Shown piece by piece: positions 1-8,795 of a stretch of 64,000 nt of DNA. Made by a program: the position numbers and the translations under genes. How positions within the stretch are numbered: the stretch's first letter is position 1; each line of letters starts with the position of its first letter. The notes under the pieces are model-generated. The model did not search any database and was not told the DNA's origin. It saw only the letters and a program-made list of their open reading frames with translations. Source of the stretch: Martinezella multihospitum (GTDB lineage: Bacteria > Pseudomonadota > Alphaproteobacteria > Rhizobiales > Rhizobiaceae); contig NZ_FMAG01000003.1 of NCBI RefSeq assembly GCF_900094585.1, forward strand, positions 558,001-622,000, given 5' to 3'.

Positions 1-50
1 GTACCCTCGCCTAAGAAGGCGGTGGGAAGGAAGGCAGCGGGTGCGTCTGT

Positions 51-104
51 CCCCTTCTCCCCGTCAAAACGGGGAGAAGGTGGCCGATAGGCAGGATGAG
101 GGGC
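51..104. repeat. Palindromic intergenic repeat, copy A
   Basis: A GC-rich palindrome (CCCCTTCTCCCCGT / ACGGGGAGAAGG) followed by a tail ending GGATGAGGGGC. A nearly identical copy lies at 21275-21328, so this is a dispersed intergenic element and not a gene-specific terminator. It lies just upstream of the ABC permease gene. Any transcript entering from the left would carry the hairpin. Confidence 0.8.
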
Positions 105-151
105 CTGTACTCTCATTTGCAGTCAATACATGCCATCGGAACTCATAACGA

Positions 152-1159
152 ATGATAGCAGTCTCCATATTGAACCGCCTCGTCATGGCCGCCATTACGC
201 TCTTCGGCGTGGCGGTGATCGTCTTCGTCCTGCTGCGCGTCGTACCCGGAGATCCGATCGCGATGATGATCTCGCCGGGCGCAAGCCCTGCCGACATCGC
301 CGCACTCCGTGCCCATTACGGCCTCGATGCGAGCCTGACCACGCAATTCTGGCTCTGGCTAAAATCGGTTCTGATAGGCGACTTCGGGACATCGATCTCC
401 CTGAAGCGCGATGTACTGTCCTTGCTGGGAGAGCGCCTCCCCGCGACACTGGAGCTCGCCTTTGCCGCGCTGATGCTGGCGGTTCTTCTCGGCGGCGCAG
501 TCGCGATCATCGGTACGCTTGCCCGTCGCACGATCTTCGAGCCCGTGATCGATAGCTTGAACGGCCTTTTCCTGGCGGTTCCGGATTTCGTCTGGGCCTT
601 GGCGCTGGTCCTCGTCCTCGGCGTCCTCTTTCCGCTCTTCCCGCTTTCCGGCCGCATTGATCCGAGCATCGACGCGCAGCTTGCGACCCCCTTCTATCTC
701 ATCGAAAGCCTCGTGACGCTTCGCCTTGCGATCTTCGCCGATATCTGCGCGCATATGGTCATGCCGGTCCTGGCGCTTGGCCTGCCGCTCGCCGCCATCA
801 TCGCCCGCGTGCTGAAGGCAGCGCTCTCCGAGGCCATGGTGCAGGACTATGTCCTGCTCGCCAAGCTCAAGGGCATGTCCGAGTTGCGGCTCGTGCTGCA
901 GGAGGCGCTGCGCAATGCCGTCGGCCCGACGATCGCGCTGACCGGCGTGCAATTCACCTTCCTGATCGGCGGCACCGTCATCGTCGAGCGCATCTTCGCC
1001 TATCCCGGCATCGGCAACATGGCGATCGACGCCGTCATCAACCGCGACCTGCCGCTGATCCAGGGGCTGGTGCTGGTCTTCGGCGCTCTCTTTATTTTGG
1101 TCAATCTGGCTGTGGATTTGCTGGTCGCGGCCTTCAATCCGAGGCTCGCCCATGGCTGA
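152..1159 (+). CDS. ABC transporter permease, DppB/OppB type
   Basis: Inner-membrane permease of a peptide/nickel-type (PepT family) importer, 335 residues, the usual length. The N-terminal membrane segment is followed by the family motif RVVPGDP near residue 29. There are about six hydrophobic segments, and an EAA-type loop near residues 230-260 (LKGMSELRLVLQEALRNAVG) would contact the ATPases. It overlaps the next permease by 8 bases and opens a four-gene operon. No periplasmic binding protein is in the window; it may lie to the left. The substrate cannot be read from sequence. Peptide, opine-like and aromatic-conjugate uptake are all possible. Confidence 0.93.
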   Translation: MIAVSILNRLVMAAITLFGVAVIVFVLLRVVPGDPIAMMISPGASPADIAALRAHYGLDASLTTQFWLWLKSVLIGDFGTSISLKRDVLSLLGERLPATLELAFAALMLAVLLGGAVAIIGTLARRTIFEPVIDSLNGLFLAVPDFVWALALVLVLGVLFPLFPLSGRIDPSIDAQLATPFYLIESLVTLRLAIFADICAHMVMPVLALGLPLAAIIARVLKAALSEAMVQDYVLLAKLKGMSELRLVLQEALRNAVGPTIALTGVQFTFLIGGTVIVERIFAYPGIGNMAIDAVINRDLPLIQGLVLVFGALFILVNLAVDLLVAAFNPRLAHG

Positions 1160-2045
1160 CGTCACCTCGCCCGCCATACCGCAACCACCATCGAGGCTGG
1201 CGAAACGCGTCCGCGCGCTGCTTTCGGAGCCGAAGGTGATCTTCGGCGGCGGCTTCATTCTCATCCTCCTCATCCTTGCGATCTTCGCGCCCTATATCGC
1301 GCCGAAGGACCCGCTGGAGCAGGATCTGATGTCCGGTACCCTGCCGCCGGCATGGATCGAGGGCTCCGATCCCGGCTTTCTGCTCGGCACCGACGATCTC
1401 GGCCGCGACGTGCTCTCCCGCGTGATCTTCGGCACCCGCATTGCTCTGACGGTCGCCTTCGTCGCAGCCGGGCTCGCGGCCTTCATCGGCACGCTGCTCG
1501 GCCTCCTCGCCGGCTGGTACGGCGGCTGGATCGACAAGGTGATCTCCCGCCTCGTCGATATCTGGATGGCCTTCCCGCCGGTGTTGCTGTCGATCCTGCT
1601 GGTCGCCGTCTTCGGCTCCGGCGTGCATTCGGTCATATCAGCCATCGTCATCATCGACTGGACCCGCTTCTGTCGCGTCGTGCGCTCGGAAACGCAGGCC
1701 CAGGCGCGGATGGATTATGTCACCGCCGCCCACACCATCGGCTTCTCGCGGATGCGAATCCTCTTCAGCGAAATCCTGCCCAATGTGACGCCGGTGCTGA
1801 TCGCACTCGTCAGCCTCGAGATGGGCATTGCCGTCATCGTCGAAGCCATCCTGTCCTTCGTCGGACTGTCGGTCTCCTCCGACACGCCGACCTGGGGCGG
1901 CATGATCGCCGAGGGACGGCAGATGATCTATCAGGGCTGGTGGGTGCTGGTCGTGCCGCTGATCGCGCTCTTCGCGACGGTGCTTGCCTTCAATCAACTC
2001 GGTGACGGCCTGCGCCGCGCCCTCGATCCGGTGATGCGCCGATGA
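1152..2045 (+). CDS. ABC transporter permease, DppC/OppC type
   Basis: Second inner-membrane permease of the same importer, 297 residues. It has the DppC layout: a first membrane helix near residues 35-55, a periplasmic loop, then the diagnostic LLGTDDLGRDVLSRVIFGTR block near residues 75-95. The C-terminal half carries the EAA loop (HTIGFSRMRILFSEILPN). It starts inside the end of the upstream permease gene, and its stop overlaps the following ATPase start by 4 bases, which implies translational coupling. Confidence 0.93.
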   Translation: MADVTSPAIPQPPSRLAKRVRALLSEPKVIFGGGFILILLILAIFAPYIAPKDPLEQDLMSGTLPPAWIEGSDPGFLLGTDDLGRDVLSRVIFGTRIALTVAFVAAGLAAFIGTLLGLLAGWYGGWIDKVISRLVDIWMAFPPVLLSILLVAVFGSGVHSVISAIVIIDWTRFCRVVRSETQAQARMDYVTAAHTIGFSRMRILFSEILPNVTPVLIALVSLEMGIAVIVEAILSFVGLSVSSDTPTWGGMIAEGRQMIYQGWWVLVVPLIALFATVLAFNQLGDGLRRALDPVMRR

Positions 2046-2914
2046 TATCTCCGCTTCTCTCCATAACAGGCCTCAGCGCCATATCCGACCGCGACGGCGG
2101 CGCCCCGATCCTGCGCGATGTTTCTCTGACACTGGAACGCGGCGAGGTGCGCGGGCTCGTCGGCGAAAGCGGCGCCGGAAAATCGACCATCGCCAAGGCG
2201 CTGCTCGGCATCCTGCCACGCAGCGTCCGCATCACCGGCGGCTCCATCCTTTTCGAGAACCGCGATCTCCTCAAGCTTTCCGCGAGGGAATTGCGAGATA
2301 TCATGGGTAGCGAAATCTCGCTCATCCCGCAGGACCCGCAAACCGCGCTCAACCCCGGCCGTCGCATCGAAGCGCAACTGACCGACGGCCTGCGGCTGAA
2401 AAGAGGCATGTCCTCAAGCGATGCTCGCCAGCGCGCACTGAAGCTGCTGGAGGAGGTGCAGATCCGCGATCCCGAGCGCGTGTTGCGCGCCTATCCCCAT
2501 GAATTATCCGGCGGCATGCGCCAGCGCATCCTGATCGCCGCCGCCTTCGCGCTGGAGCCGAAGCTGGTCGTTGCTGACGAGCCGACCACGGCGCTCGACG
2601 TCACCGTGCAGAAGCAGATCCTGCGGCTGATCCGCGGCCTGCAGGAGGCGCATGGCACTGCGGTCATCTTCGTCACGCACGATCTCGGCGTCGTCGCCCA
2701 GATCTGCGACAGCGTGACCTTGCTTTACGCCGGCAAGGTGATCGAAGACGGGCGCACAAGCGACGTGCTGACGCATCCCCGGCATATCTACACGAAGTCG
2801 TTGATATCGGCCGGGCCGCGTTACGACCGGCCGGATGCCGGGCTGACACCGGTTCCGCAAGCGGTCTTCGAACAATTGCGCCGCGAAATCGGCATTCCGG
2901 AGGGCGGCCAATGA
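2042..2914 (+). CDS. ABC transporter ATP-binding protein, DppD type
   Basis: Cytoplasmic ATPase of the importer, 290 residues. Walker A is GESGAGKST near residue 40, the signature is LSGGMRQRI near 158, and Walker B is VVADEPTTALD near 178, followed by the switch His in FVTHDLG. The C-terminal tail has the oligopeptide-transporter extension, but without the Cys cluster of iron-sulfur versions. The gene overlaps both neighbours by 4 bases (ATGA arrangement), so the operon is tightly coupled. Confidence 0.93.
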   Translation: MISPLLSITGLSAISDRDGGAPILRDVSLTLERGEVRGLVGESGAGKSTIAKALLGILPRSVRITGGSILFENRDLLKLSARELRDIMGSEISLIPQDPQTALNPGRRIEAQLTDGLRLKRGMSSSDARQRALKLLEEVQIRDPERVLRAYPHELSGGMRQRILIAAAFALEPKLVVADEPTTALDVTVQKQILRLIRGLQEAHGTAVIFVTHDLGVVAQICDSVTLLYAGKVIEDGRTSDVLTHPRHIYTKSLISAGPRYDRPDAGLTPVPQAVFEQLRREIGIPEGGQ

Positions 2915-3759
2915 GCGTTTCCGATACTCTCCTGTCGGCCAGAGGCATCGAGGTCACCTATGGCGCCAAGCAGCATCTTTTCGGACCGCCGGGCTTGGGC
3001 ATCAAGGTGCTGCACGGCGTCGATATCGATATCAGCCGTGGAGAGACCATCGGCATTGTCGGCGAAAGCGGCTCGGGCAAGACGACTCTCGGCCGCGCCC
3101 TGCTGCGGCTGGTCGACGTAACCGCGGGCAGCATCCATTTCGATGGCAGGGACATTACCCACCTGCCGGATGCCGACATGCGGCCATTGCGTCGGCGCAT
3201 GCAGATGATCTTTCAGGACCCGATGGCCTCGCTCAATCCGCGCCACACGATCCGTCGCATCCTCGTCGAGCCGCTGCTCCTGCATAGGCTTGCTTCGGAC
3301 CGGAAAGAGGCTGAACGTCACGTCGCTGAAATCCTCGAGCGGGTGACGCTGCCGCAGGCCTGCCTCGACCGCAATCCGCATGAGCTTTCCGGTGGCCAGC
3401 GCCAGCGCATCGGCATTGCACGGGCGGCCCTGCTGAAGCCGGATTTCGTGCTGGCCGACGAGATCGTCTCCGGCCTTGATGTGTCGACACAGGCGCAGGT
3501 TCTCAATCTTCTAAAGGATCTTTCGCGCGATCTCGGCCTCTCCATGGCTTTCATCAGCCATGATCTCTCGGTCATCCGCGCCGTCTGCGATCGGGTCTAC
3601 GTCCTGCGCCACGGCCGCGTCGAGGAGGGAGGCGATTGCGAGCGCGTCTTTACCGCACCCACGTCAGCCTACACGCGCATGCTGCTCGATGCGATTCCCT
3701 TGCCGGAAATCGATCCGCACTGGCTGACCCGTGAGCCGGAGCAGGAAAACGCTGCCTGA
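2911..3759 (+). CDS. ABC transporter ATP-binding protein, DppF type
   Basis: Second ATPase of the importer, 282 residues. Walker A is GESGSGKTT near residue 50, the Q-loop is MIFQDPMASLNPR, the signature is LSGGQRQRI and the switch is FISHDLS. Walker B reads VLADEIVSGLD where most relatives have DEPVSALD; the catalytic Glu is kept. It is the last gene of the operon. It ends 15 bases from the converging CoA-ligase gene, with no clear terminator between them. Confidence 0.93.
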   Translation: MSVSDTLLSARGIEVTYGAKQHLFGPPGLGIKVLHGVDIDISRGETIGIVGESGSGKTTLGRALLRLVDVTAGSIHFDGRDITHLPDADMRPLRRRMQMIFQDPMASLNPRHTIRRILVEPLLLHRLASDRKEAERHVAEILERVTLPQACLDRNPHELSGGQRQRIGIARAALLKPDFVLADEIVSGLDVSTQAQVLNLLKDLSRDLGLSMAFISHDLSVIRAVCDRVYVLRHGRVEEGGDCERVFTAPTSAYTRMLLDAIPLPEIDPHWLTREPEQENAA

Positions 3760-3774
3760 TAGGCACCCGGGCGT

Positions 3775-5388
3775 TCAGTTGCGCAGGCGGAAACGCTGTA
3801 TCTTGCCCGATTCCGTCTTCGGCAGAGCCTCAACGAAGACGATGGAACGGGGATATTTATAAGGCGCGATGACAGCCTTTACATGCTCCTGCAGCGCCTT
3901 GACCAGCAGATCCGATCCGGTAACGCCGGCCACCAGCACCACATGCGCCTGAACGATATGGCCTCTCTCTTCGTCCGGCTTGCCGATCACGGCACATTCA
4001 AGCACATCGGCATGCGATAGAAGCGCTGCCTCCACCTCCGGCCCCGCAATATTGTAGCCAGCCGAAAGAATGATGTCGTCGGAACGGGCGGCGAAATGGA
4101 AATAGCCCTCCTCGTCCTCGATGAAGCTGTCCCCCGTCAGGTTCCAGCCATCGCGGACATAATCCGCCTGCCTGTGATCGGCGAGGTAGCGGCAGCCGAT
4201 TGGCCCGCGAACCACCAGCTTGCCGATCGTGCCGCGCGGCAACTCGTTCATCTCGTCATCGACGACGCGCGCTTGATAACCGCTCAGCGGTTTGCCGGTG
4301 CAGTTCGGCTTGGCATCGGAAAGACGATTGGAAATGAAGATATGCAGCAGCTCGGTCGAACCGATGCCATCGAGGATCGGCTTGCCGGTCTTGCGCGTCC
4401 ACTCCTCGAAGATCGGTCCCGGTAGCGTCTCGCCGGCGGAAACAGCAATGCGCAGCGAGGAAAGATCCGCCCCCTCCTCCATCGCCGCCAGCATGGCGCG
4501 ATAGGCTGTTGGTGCGGTGAAGCTGATCGTCGCGCCATACTCCTGGATGATCTCGACCATGTTTTTCGGCGAGGCGTTTTCGAGCAGGGCCGTCGACGCC
4601 CCGAAGCGCAAGGGGAAGACCACGAGGCCGCCAAGCCCGAAGGTGAAGGCGATCGGTGGCGAGCCGATGAAGACGTCGTCGGACGTCACTTGCAGCACTT
4701 CCTTGGCATAGGCATCGGCGATAATCAGGATATCGCGATGGAAATGCATGGTGGCCTTCGGCACGCCCGTCGAGCCCGAGGTGAAGCCGAGCAGCGCCAC
4801 ATCGTCTCTACCGGTTTTCACCGACTCGAAGCGAACGGGCTTGTTGAGCGCGATACGATCGAGCTCGGCATCGTGATTGGCGGTGCCGTCGAAGCCGATC
4901 ACCTGCTTGAGGAAGCGGCTGTCCTTGGCCGCCGCGACAAGCTCCTCCAATAGCCGCGTATCGCAAAGCGCCAGCGAGATTTCCGCCTTGTCGATGACCT
5001 TGGAAAGCTCGCCCGCCCGCAGCATCGGCATGGTGTTGACGGCAACGGCGCCAACCTTGGTCACGGCCAGCCAGCAGGCGATCATGGCGGGGTTGTTACC
5101 GGAGCGGATGAGGATGCGATTGCCGGGCTTGACGCTGAAATTCTCGACAAGCGCATGAGCGATGCGATTGGTCCAGTCCGCCAGCTCCTTATAGGTGCGG
5201 CGGCGGCCATTGCCGATGAGCGCCACGTTGTCGCCAAAGCCTTTTTCCACCATGCGGTCGCTGAGCTCGAAACCGGCATTCAGCCATTCAGGATAGTCGA
5301 AACCGTCCATCAACAGCTCGGGCCATTCGTCGAAAGGCGGCAGATTGTCTCGCGTGAATGTATCGGTATGACCGGTCGGTCCCAGCAT
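3775..5388 (-). CDS. Aromatic acid CoA ligase, benzoate/2-aminobenzoate type
   Basis: ATP-dependent acyl-CoA synthetase (ANL superfamily), 537 residues, that should activate an aromatic acid to its CoA thioester. It has the P-loop GFTSGSTGVPKATMHFH, the adenylation motif LTGDSFIEDEEGYFHFAARS, hinge and core SDDIILSAGYNIAGPEVE, and the C-terminal catalytic Lys in PKTESGKIQR. Length and motifs match benzoate-CoA ligases. The chosen ATG (MLGPTGHTD) has GGGAGCAAG just upstream; the longer open frame runs back through the promoter region. It is divergent from the monooxygenase/reductase gene, which makes 2-aminobenzoate the most likely substrate (inference). Benzoate or salicylate are alternatives. 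Confidence 0.88.
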   Translation of the reverse strand: MLGPTGHTDTFTRDNLPPFDEWPELLMDGFDYPEWLNAGFELSDRMVEKGFGDNVALIGNGRRRTYKELADWTNRIAHALVENFSVKPGNRILIRSGNNPAMIACWLAVTKVGAVAVNTMPMLRAGELSKVIDKAEISLALCDTRLLEELVAAAKDSRFLKQVIGFDGTANHDAELDRIALNKPVRFESVKTGRDDVALLGFTSGSTGVPKATMHFHRDILIIADAYAKEVLQVTSDDVFIGSPPIAFTFGLGGLVVFPLRFGASTALLENASPKNMVEIIQEYGATISFTAPTAYRAMLAAMEEGADLSSLRIAVSAGETLPGPIFEEWTRKTGKPILDGIGSTELLHIFISNRLSDAKPNCTGKPLSGYQARVVDDEMNELPRGTIGKLVVRGPIGCRYLADHRQADYVRDGWNLTGDSFIEDEEGYFHFAARSDDIILSAGYNIAGPEVEAALLSHADVLECAVIGKPDEERGHIVQAHVVLVAGVTGSDLLVKALQEHVKAVIAPYKYPRSIVFVEALPKTESGKIQRFRLRN

Positions 5389-5686
5389 TGCCTTGCTCCC
5401 ACATTCTTCTCGCTCAAATCGCCACCATCGCCGTTTCCCCTGCAGCACATGTGGCTTTGCAAAAAAGATCGCACCGAAGAACGAAATGTTCAAGCAAGAA
5501 ATTTTAAGCCTAAAATATTTTTGACTTCTCTTTGATTTAAAAAGATTATCTCCGGATTCAGTGCTATCGCAATCGCTAATGGATCGCACATTCGAGCAGG
5601 AAAAGTCTTGACGAACGACGCCGACAAGATATTTTAAGTTCAAATGATTTTGAGGTCGGCTTCGGCCTGAAGAGGAGGGAAAGGCG
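5389..5686. promoter_or_regulatory. Divergent promoter region with two similar inverted repeats
   Basis: This 298-base spacer is AT-rich compared with its neighbours. It holds two related inverted repeats: ATTTTAAGCCTAAAAT at 5501-5516 and ATTTTAAGTTCAAAT at 5631-5645. A candidate rightward promoter is TTGACG (5608-5613), 16 bases, then TATTTT (5630-5635), so the second repeat covers the -10 region. A second TTGACT (5521-5526) with GATTAT (5544-5549) at 17 bases is another candidate. The layout suggests one repressor controlling both directions. No regulator gene is adjacent. Confidence 0.5.
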
Positions 5687-8005
5687 ATGCGCATCGTCTG
5701 TATCGGCGGCGGCCCCGCAGGGCTCTACTTCGCGCTTCTGATGAAGAAGCTCCATCCCGAACATTCGATCCGTGTCGTCGAGCGCAACCGTCCCTATGAT
5801 ACCTTCGGCTGGGGCGTCGTCTTCTCCGACGCGACCATGGTTTCCATGCGCGAGTGGGACCCGGAAAGTGCCGCCGAAATCGAGGATGCCTTCAATCACT
5901 GGGACGATATCGAAGTCCTGTTCAAGGGCACGCGCCAGCGCACCTCGGGCCATGGCTTCGTCGGCATCGGTCGCAAGAAGCTGCTGAATATCTTGCAGAA
6001 GCGCTGCGAGGCGCTGGACGTCGAGCTGATCTTCGAGACGGACGTCAATTCCGATCTCGATTATCCGGACGCCGATCTCATCATCGGTTCGGACGGCCTC
6101 AACTCCAAGATCCGCAATCATTATCCGGAAGTCTTCCAGCCGGATATGATCACCCGGCCGAACCGCTACATCTGGCTCGGCACGAACAAGCTTTTCGACG
6201 CCTTCACCTTCGATTTCCGCCGCACCGATCACGGCTGGTTCCAGTCGCATATCTACAAGTTCGACGACAAGACCTCGACCTTCATCGTCGAAACCACCGA
6301 GGAAGCCTATCTGGGCCACGGCCTCGACAAGATCGATCAGGACGGCTCCATCGCCTTCTGCGAAAACCTCTTCTCCGAAGTGCTCGACGGCGCCTCGTTG
6401 ATGACCAATGCCCGCCACATCCGCGGCTCGGCCTGGCTGAACTTCAACCGCCTGATCTGCGGCAAATGGAGCCACTTCAACGGCAACTCACATGTCGTGC
6501 TGATGGGCGACGCCGCTCACACCGCCCATTTCGCCATCGGCTCGGGCACCAAGCTCGCGATCGATGACGCCATCGAGCTGACCCGGCAGTTCCAGATCCA
6601 CGGGCACGAGAAGGACAGGATACCGGCCGTTCTCGAAACCTACGAGGAAATCCGCCGCGTCGACGTCGCCCGCATCCAGAATGCCGCCCGCAATGCGATG
6701 GAATGGTTTGAGGTCGTCGGACGCCGCTATGCCGATACGCTCGAAGCGCCGCAATTCATGTATTCGATGCTGACCCGCTCGCAGCGCATCAGCCACGAAA
6801 ATCTGCGGCTGCGCGACAAGACCTGGCTTGAAGGCTATGAGCGCTGGTTCGCCGGTAAATCAGGCCTTGAGGTCGCCAACGACCGCTGCCTGCCACCGAT
6901 GTTCACGCCCTATCGGCTGCGCGATGTCCAGCTCGTCAATCGCATCGTCATGTCGCCGATGGCGATGTACTCGGCTGAAGACGGCGTGATGAACGATTTT
7001 CATATCGTCCATCTCGGCTCACGCGCACTTGGCGGCGCAGGTCTGATCTTTGCCGAAATGACCTGCGTCACGCCCGATGCGCGCATCACCCCCGGCTGCC
7101 TCGGCCTCTGGAACGAGAAGCAGGTGACGCAATGGAAGCGCCTCGTCGATTTCGTTCACATGAACAGCGCCGCCAAGGTCGGCATCCAGATCGGCCATGC
7201 CGGCCGCAAGGGCGCGACGAAGCTCGCGTGGGAAGGCATCGACCAGCCTCTGGCCGAAGGCGACTGGCCGCTGATCTCGGCGTCATCAGTTCCCTACCTC
7301 AAGAACAGCCAGGTGCCGAAGGCCATGGACCGCGCCGATATGGACCGCGTCAAGGCCGACTTCATCCGCTCGACCGAACTGGCGATTGAGACCGGCGCCG
7401 ATTGGCTGGAACTGCATTGCGCCCATGGCTATCTGCTATCGAGTTTCCTGTCGCCGCTCACCAATCTGCGCGACGACGAATATGGCGGCAGCCACGAAAA
7501 CCGCGCCCGCTATCCCCTTGAGATCTTCAAGGCGATGCGCGCGATCTGGCCGGCAGACAAGCCGATCTCGATCCGCCTCTCCTGCCATGACTGGACCGAT
7601 CGCGGCAACACGCCAGAGGATGCTGCGATCTTCGCGCGCATGTTCAAGGAGGCCGGCGCCGACTTGATCGACTGCTCCTCTGGCCAGGTGTCGAAGCAAG
7701 AAAAGCCGGTTTATGGCCGCCTGTTCCAGACGCCCTTCTCCGACAAGATCCGCAACGAGATCGGCATCCCGACGATTGCCGTCGGCGCGATCTCGGAAGC
7801 TGATCACGCCAATTCGATCATCGCCGCCGGCCGTGCCGATCTCTGCGCCGTTGCCCGTCCGCATCTGGCCGACCCAGCCTGGGCGTTGCATGAAGCTGCC
7901 AAGATCGGGCTCACTTCCATTCCCTGGCCGAAGCAATATCTTTCCGGCAAGACTCAGTATGAAACCAACCTCGCCCGAGCGGCCACATCAGCCCCGGCGA
8001 AATGA
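5687..8005 (+). CDS. 2-aminobenzoyl-CoA monooxygenase/reductase-type flavoprotein fusion
   Basis: Fusion of two flavin domains, 772 residues. Residues 1 to about 385 are an FAD aromatic hydroxylase, with the dinucleotide motif CIGGGPAGLYFA at the N terminus and the second FAD motif GDAAHTAHFAIGSGTKLAIDD near 270. From about residue 400 it is an Old-Yellow-Enzyme domain (MFTPYRLRDVQLVNRIVMSP, then LHCAHGYLLSSFLSPLTN and DDEYGGSHENRARYPLE). This architecture is known in 2-aminobenzoyl-CoA monooxygenase/reductase of Azoarcus evansii, which hydroxylates and then reduces the CoA-activated ring. The same fusion is often named salicylyl-CoA 5-hydroxylase. The adjacent ligase, RidA and beta-oxidation genes favour the anthranilate role (inference). 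It is the first gene of a long rightward operon. Confidence 0.9.
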   Translation: MRIVCIGGGPAGLYFALLMKKLHPEHSIRVVERNRPYDTFGWGVVFSDATMVSMREWDPESAAEIEDAFNHWDDIEVLFKGTRQRTSGHGFVGIGRKKLLNILQKRCEALDVELIFETDVNSDLDYPDADLIIGSDGLNSKIRNHYPEVFQPDMITRPNRYIWLGTNKLFDAFTFDFRRTDHGWFQSHIYKFDDKTSTFIVETTEEAYLGHGLDKIDQDGSIAFCENLFSEVLDGASLMTNARHIRGSAWLNFNRLICGKWSHFNGNSHVVLMGDAAHTAHFAIGSGTKLAIDDAIELTRQFQIHGHEKDRIPAVLETYEEIRRVDVARIQNAARNAMEWFEVVGRRYADTLEAPQFMYSMLTRSQRISHENLRLRDKTWLEGYERWFAGKSGLEVANDRCLPPMFTPYRLRDVQLVNRIVMSPMAMYSAEDGVMNDFHIVHLGSRALGGAGLIFAEMTCVTPDARITPGCLGLWNEKQVTQWKRLVDFVHMNSAAKVGIQIGHAGRKGATKLAWEGIDQPLAEGDWPLISASSVPYLKNSQVPKAMDRADMDRVKADFIRSTELAIETGADWLELHCAHGYLLSSFLSPLTNLRDDEYGGSHENRARYPLEIFKAMRAIWPADKPISIRLSCHDWTDRGNTPEDAAIFARMFKEAGADLIDCSSGQVSKQEKPVYGRLFQTPFSDKIRNEIGIPTIAVGAISEADHANSIIAAGRADLCAVARPHLADPAWALHEAAKIGLTSIPWPKQYLSGKTQYETNLARAATSAPAK

Positions 8006-8012
8006 GGATCGA

Positions 8013-8792
8013 ATGACGACTTCGGGCAAACTCGCTGGCCGTCACGCCCTCGTCACCGGAGCCGGCAGCGGCATCGGTGCGGCGATCGCAAGGGCGCTCG
8101 CCGCCGAGGGCGCGCGCGTCAGTCTCGCCGGTCGCCGCCGGGAGCCGCTGGAAGCGATTGCCGCCGAAATCGGCGCTCAGGCATTCGTGGTTGACGGCTT
8201 CGATGTCACCAGCACAGACGCCGTGGCCCAAGGCATCGCCAAGGCACGCGACGAGTTCGGCCCGGTCGATATCCTCGTCAACAATGCCGGAGAAGCACCG
8301 AGCGCCTCCTTCGAGAACACGACGCTGGAGGCCTGGAACCATGTCCTCTCGGTCGACCTAACCGGTGTCTTCGTAGTGACGCAGGCTGCCCTTTCAGATC
8401 TTAAGGCTCGCGGCTCCGGCGCGCGCATCATCAACATCGCCTCGACGGCCGGCCTGAAGGGCTATGGCTACGTCTCGGCCTACGTCGCCGCCAAGCATGG
8501 CGTCGTCGGCCTCACCCGCTCGCTAGCGCTGGAACTGGCAAAAACCGGCATCACCGTCAACGCCGTCTGCCCCGGCTTCACCGACACGCCTATCATCCAG
8601 CGCTCGATCGAGACGATCGTCGCCAAGACCGGGCGCACGGCCGAGCAGGCACTCAGCGAGTTCACGAAATCCAATCCGCAGGGGCGGCTCGTGACGCCTG
8701 AAGAAGTCGCCGATACCGTGATATGGCTGGCCTCGCCGGCCGCAGCATCGATCAATGGACAGGCAATTGCGGTTGCCGGTGGGGAGATTTGA
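8013..8792 (+). CDS. Short-chain dehydrogenase/reductase of the aromatic-CoA cluster
   Basis: Classical SDR, 259 residues. The NAD(P) motif is TGAGSGIG near residue 14, NNAG is near 90, the catalytic Ser is in NIASTAG, and YVAAK carries the active-site Tyr and Lys near 157-161. ATG 8013 lies 7 bases after the preceding stop and has AGGAT upstream; the frame is open much further back only as a shadow of the flavoprotein. It probably oxidises a hydroxyacyl-CoA or reduces an oxo-cyclohexene intermediate made by the preceding enzyme (inference from context). Confidence 0.88.
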   Translation: MTTSGKLAGRHALVTGAGSGIGAAIARALAAEGARVSLAGRRREPLEAIAAEIGAQAFVVDGFDVTSTDAVAQGIAKARDEFGPVDILVNNAGEAPSASFENTTLEAWNHVLSVDLTGVFVVTQAALSDLKARGSGARIINIASTAGLKGYGYVSAYVAAKHGVVGLTRSLALELAKTGITVNAVCPGFTDTPIIQRSIETIVAKTGRTAEQALSEFTKSNPQGRLVTPEEVADTVIWLASPAAASINGQAIAVAGGEI

Positions 8793-8795
8793 GGA

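Noticed and set aside
359..1273. Long minus-strand open frame opposite the first permease, and similar antisense frames throughout.
   Set aside because: They are shadows of GC-rich codon usage; composition (Asp, Arg, His, Gln rich) is not protein-like.
5389..5694. A 102-residue N-terminal extension of the CoA ligase reading through the divergent spacer.
   Set aside because: The extension lacks family similarity, runs through promoter-like DNA and overlaps the start of the divergent gene; the internal ATG has a ribosome site.
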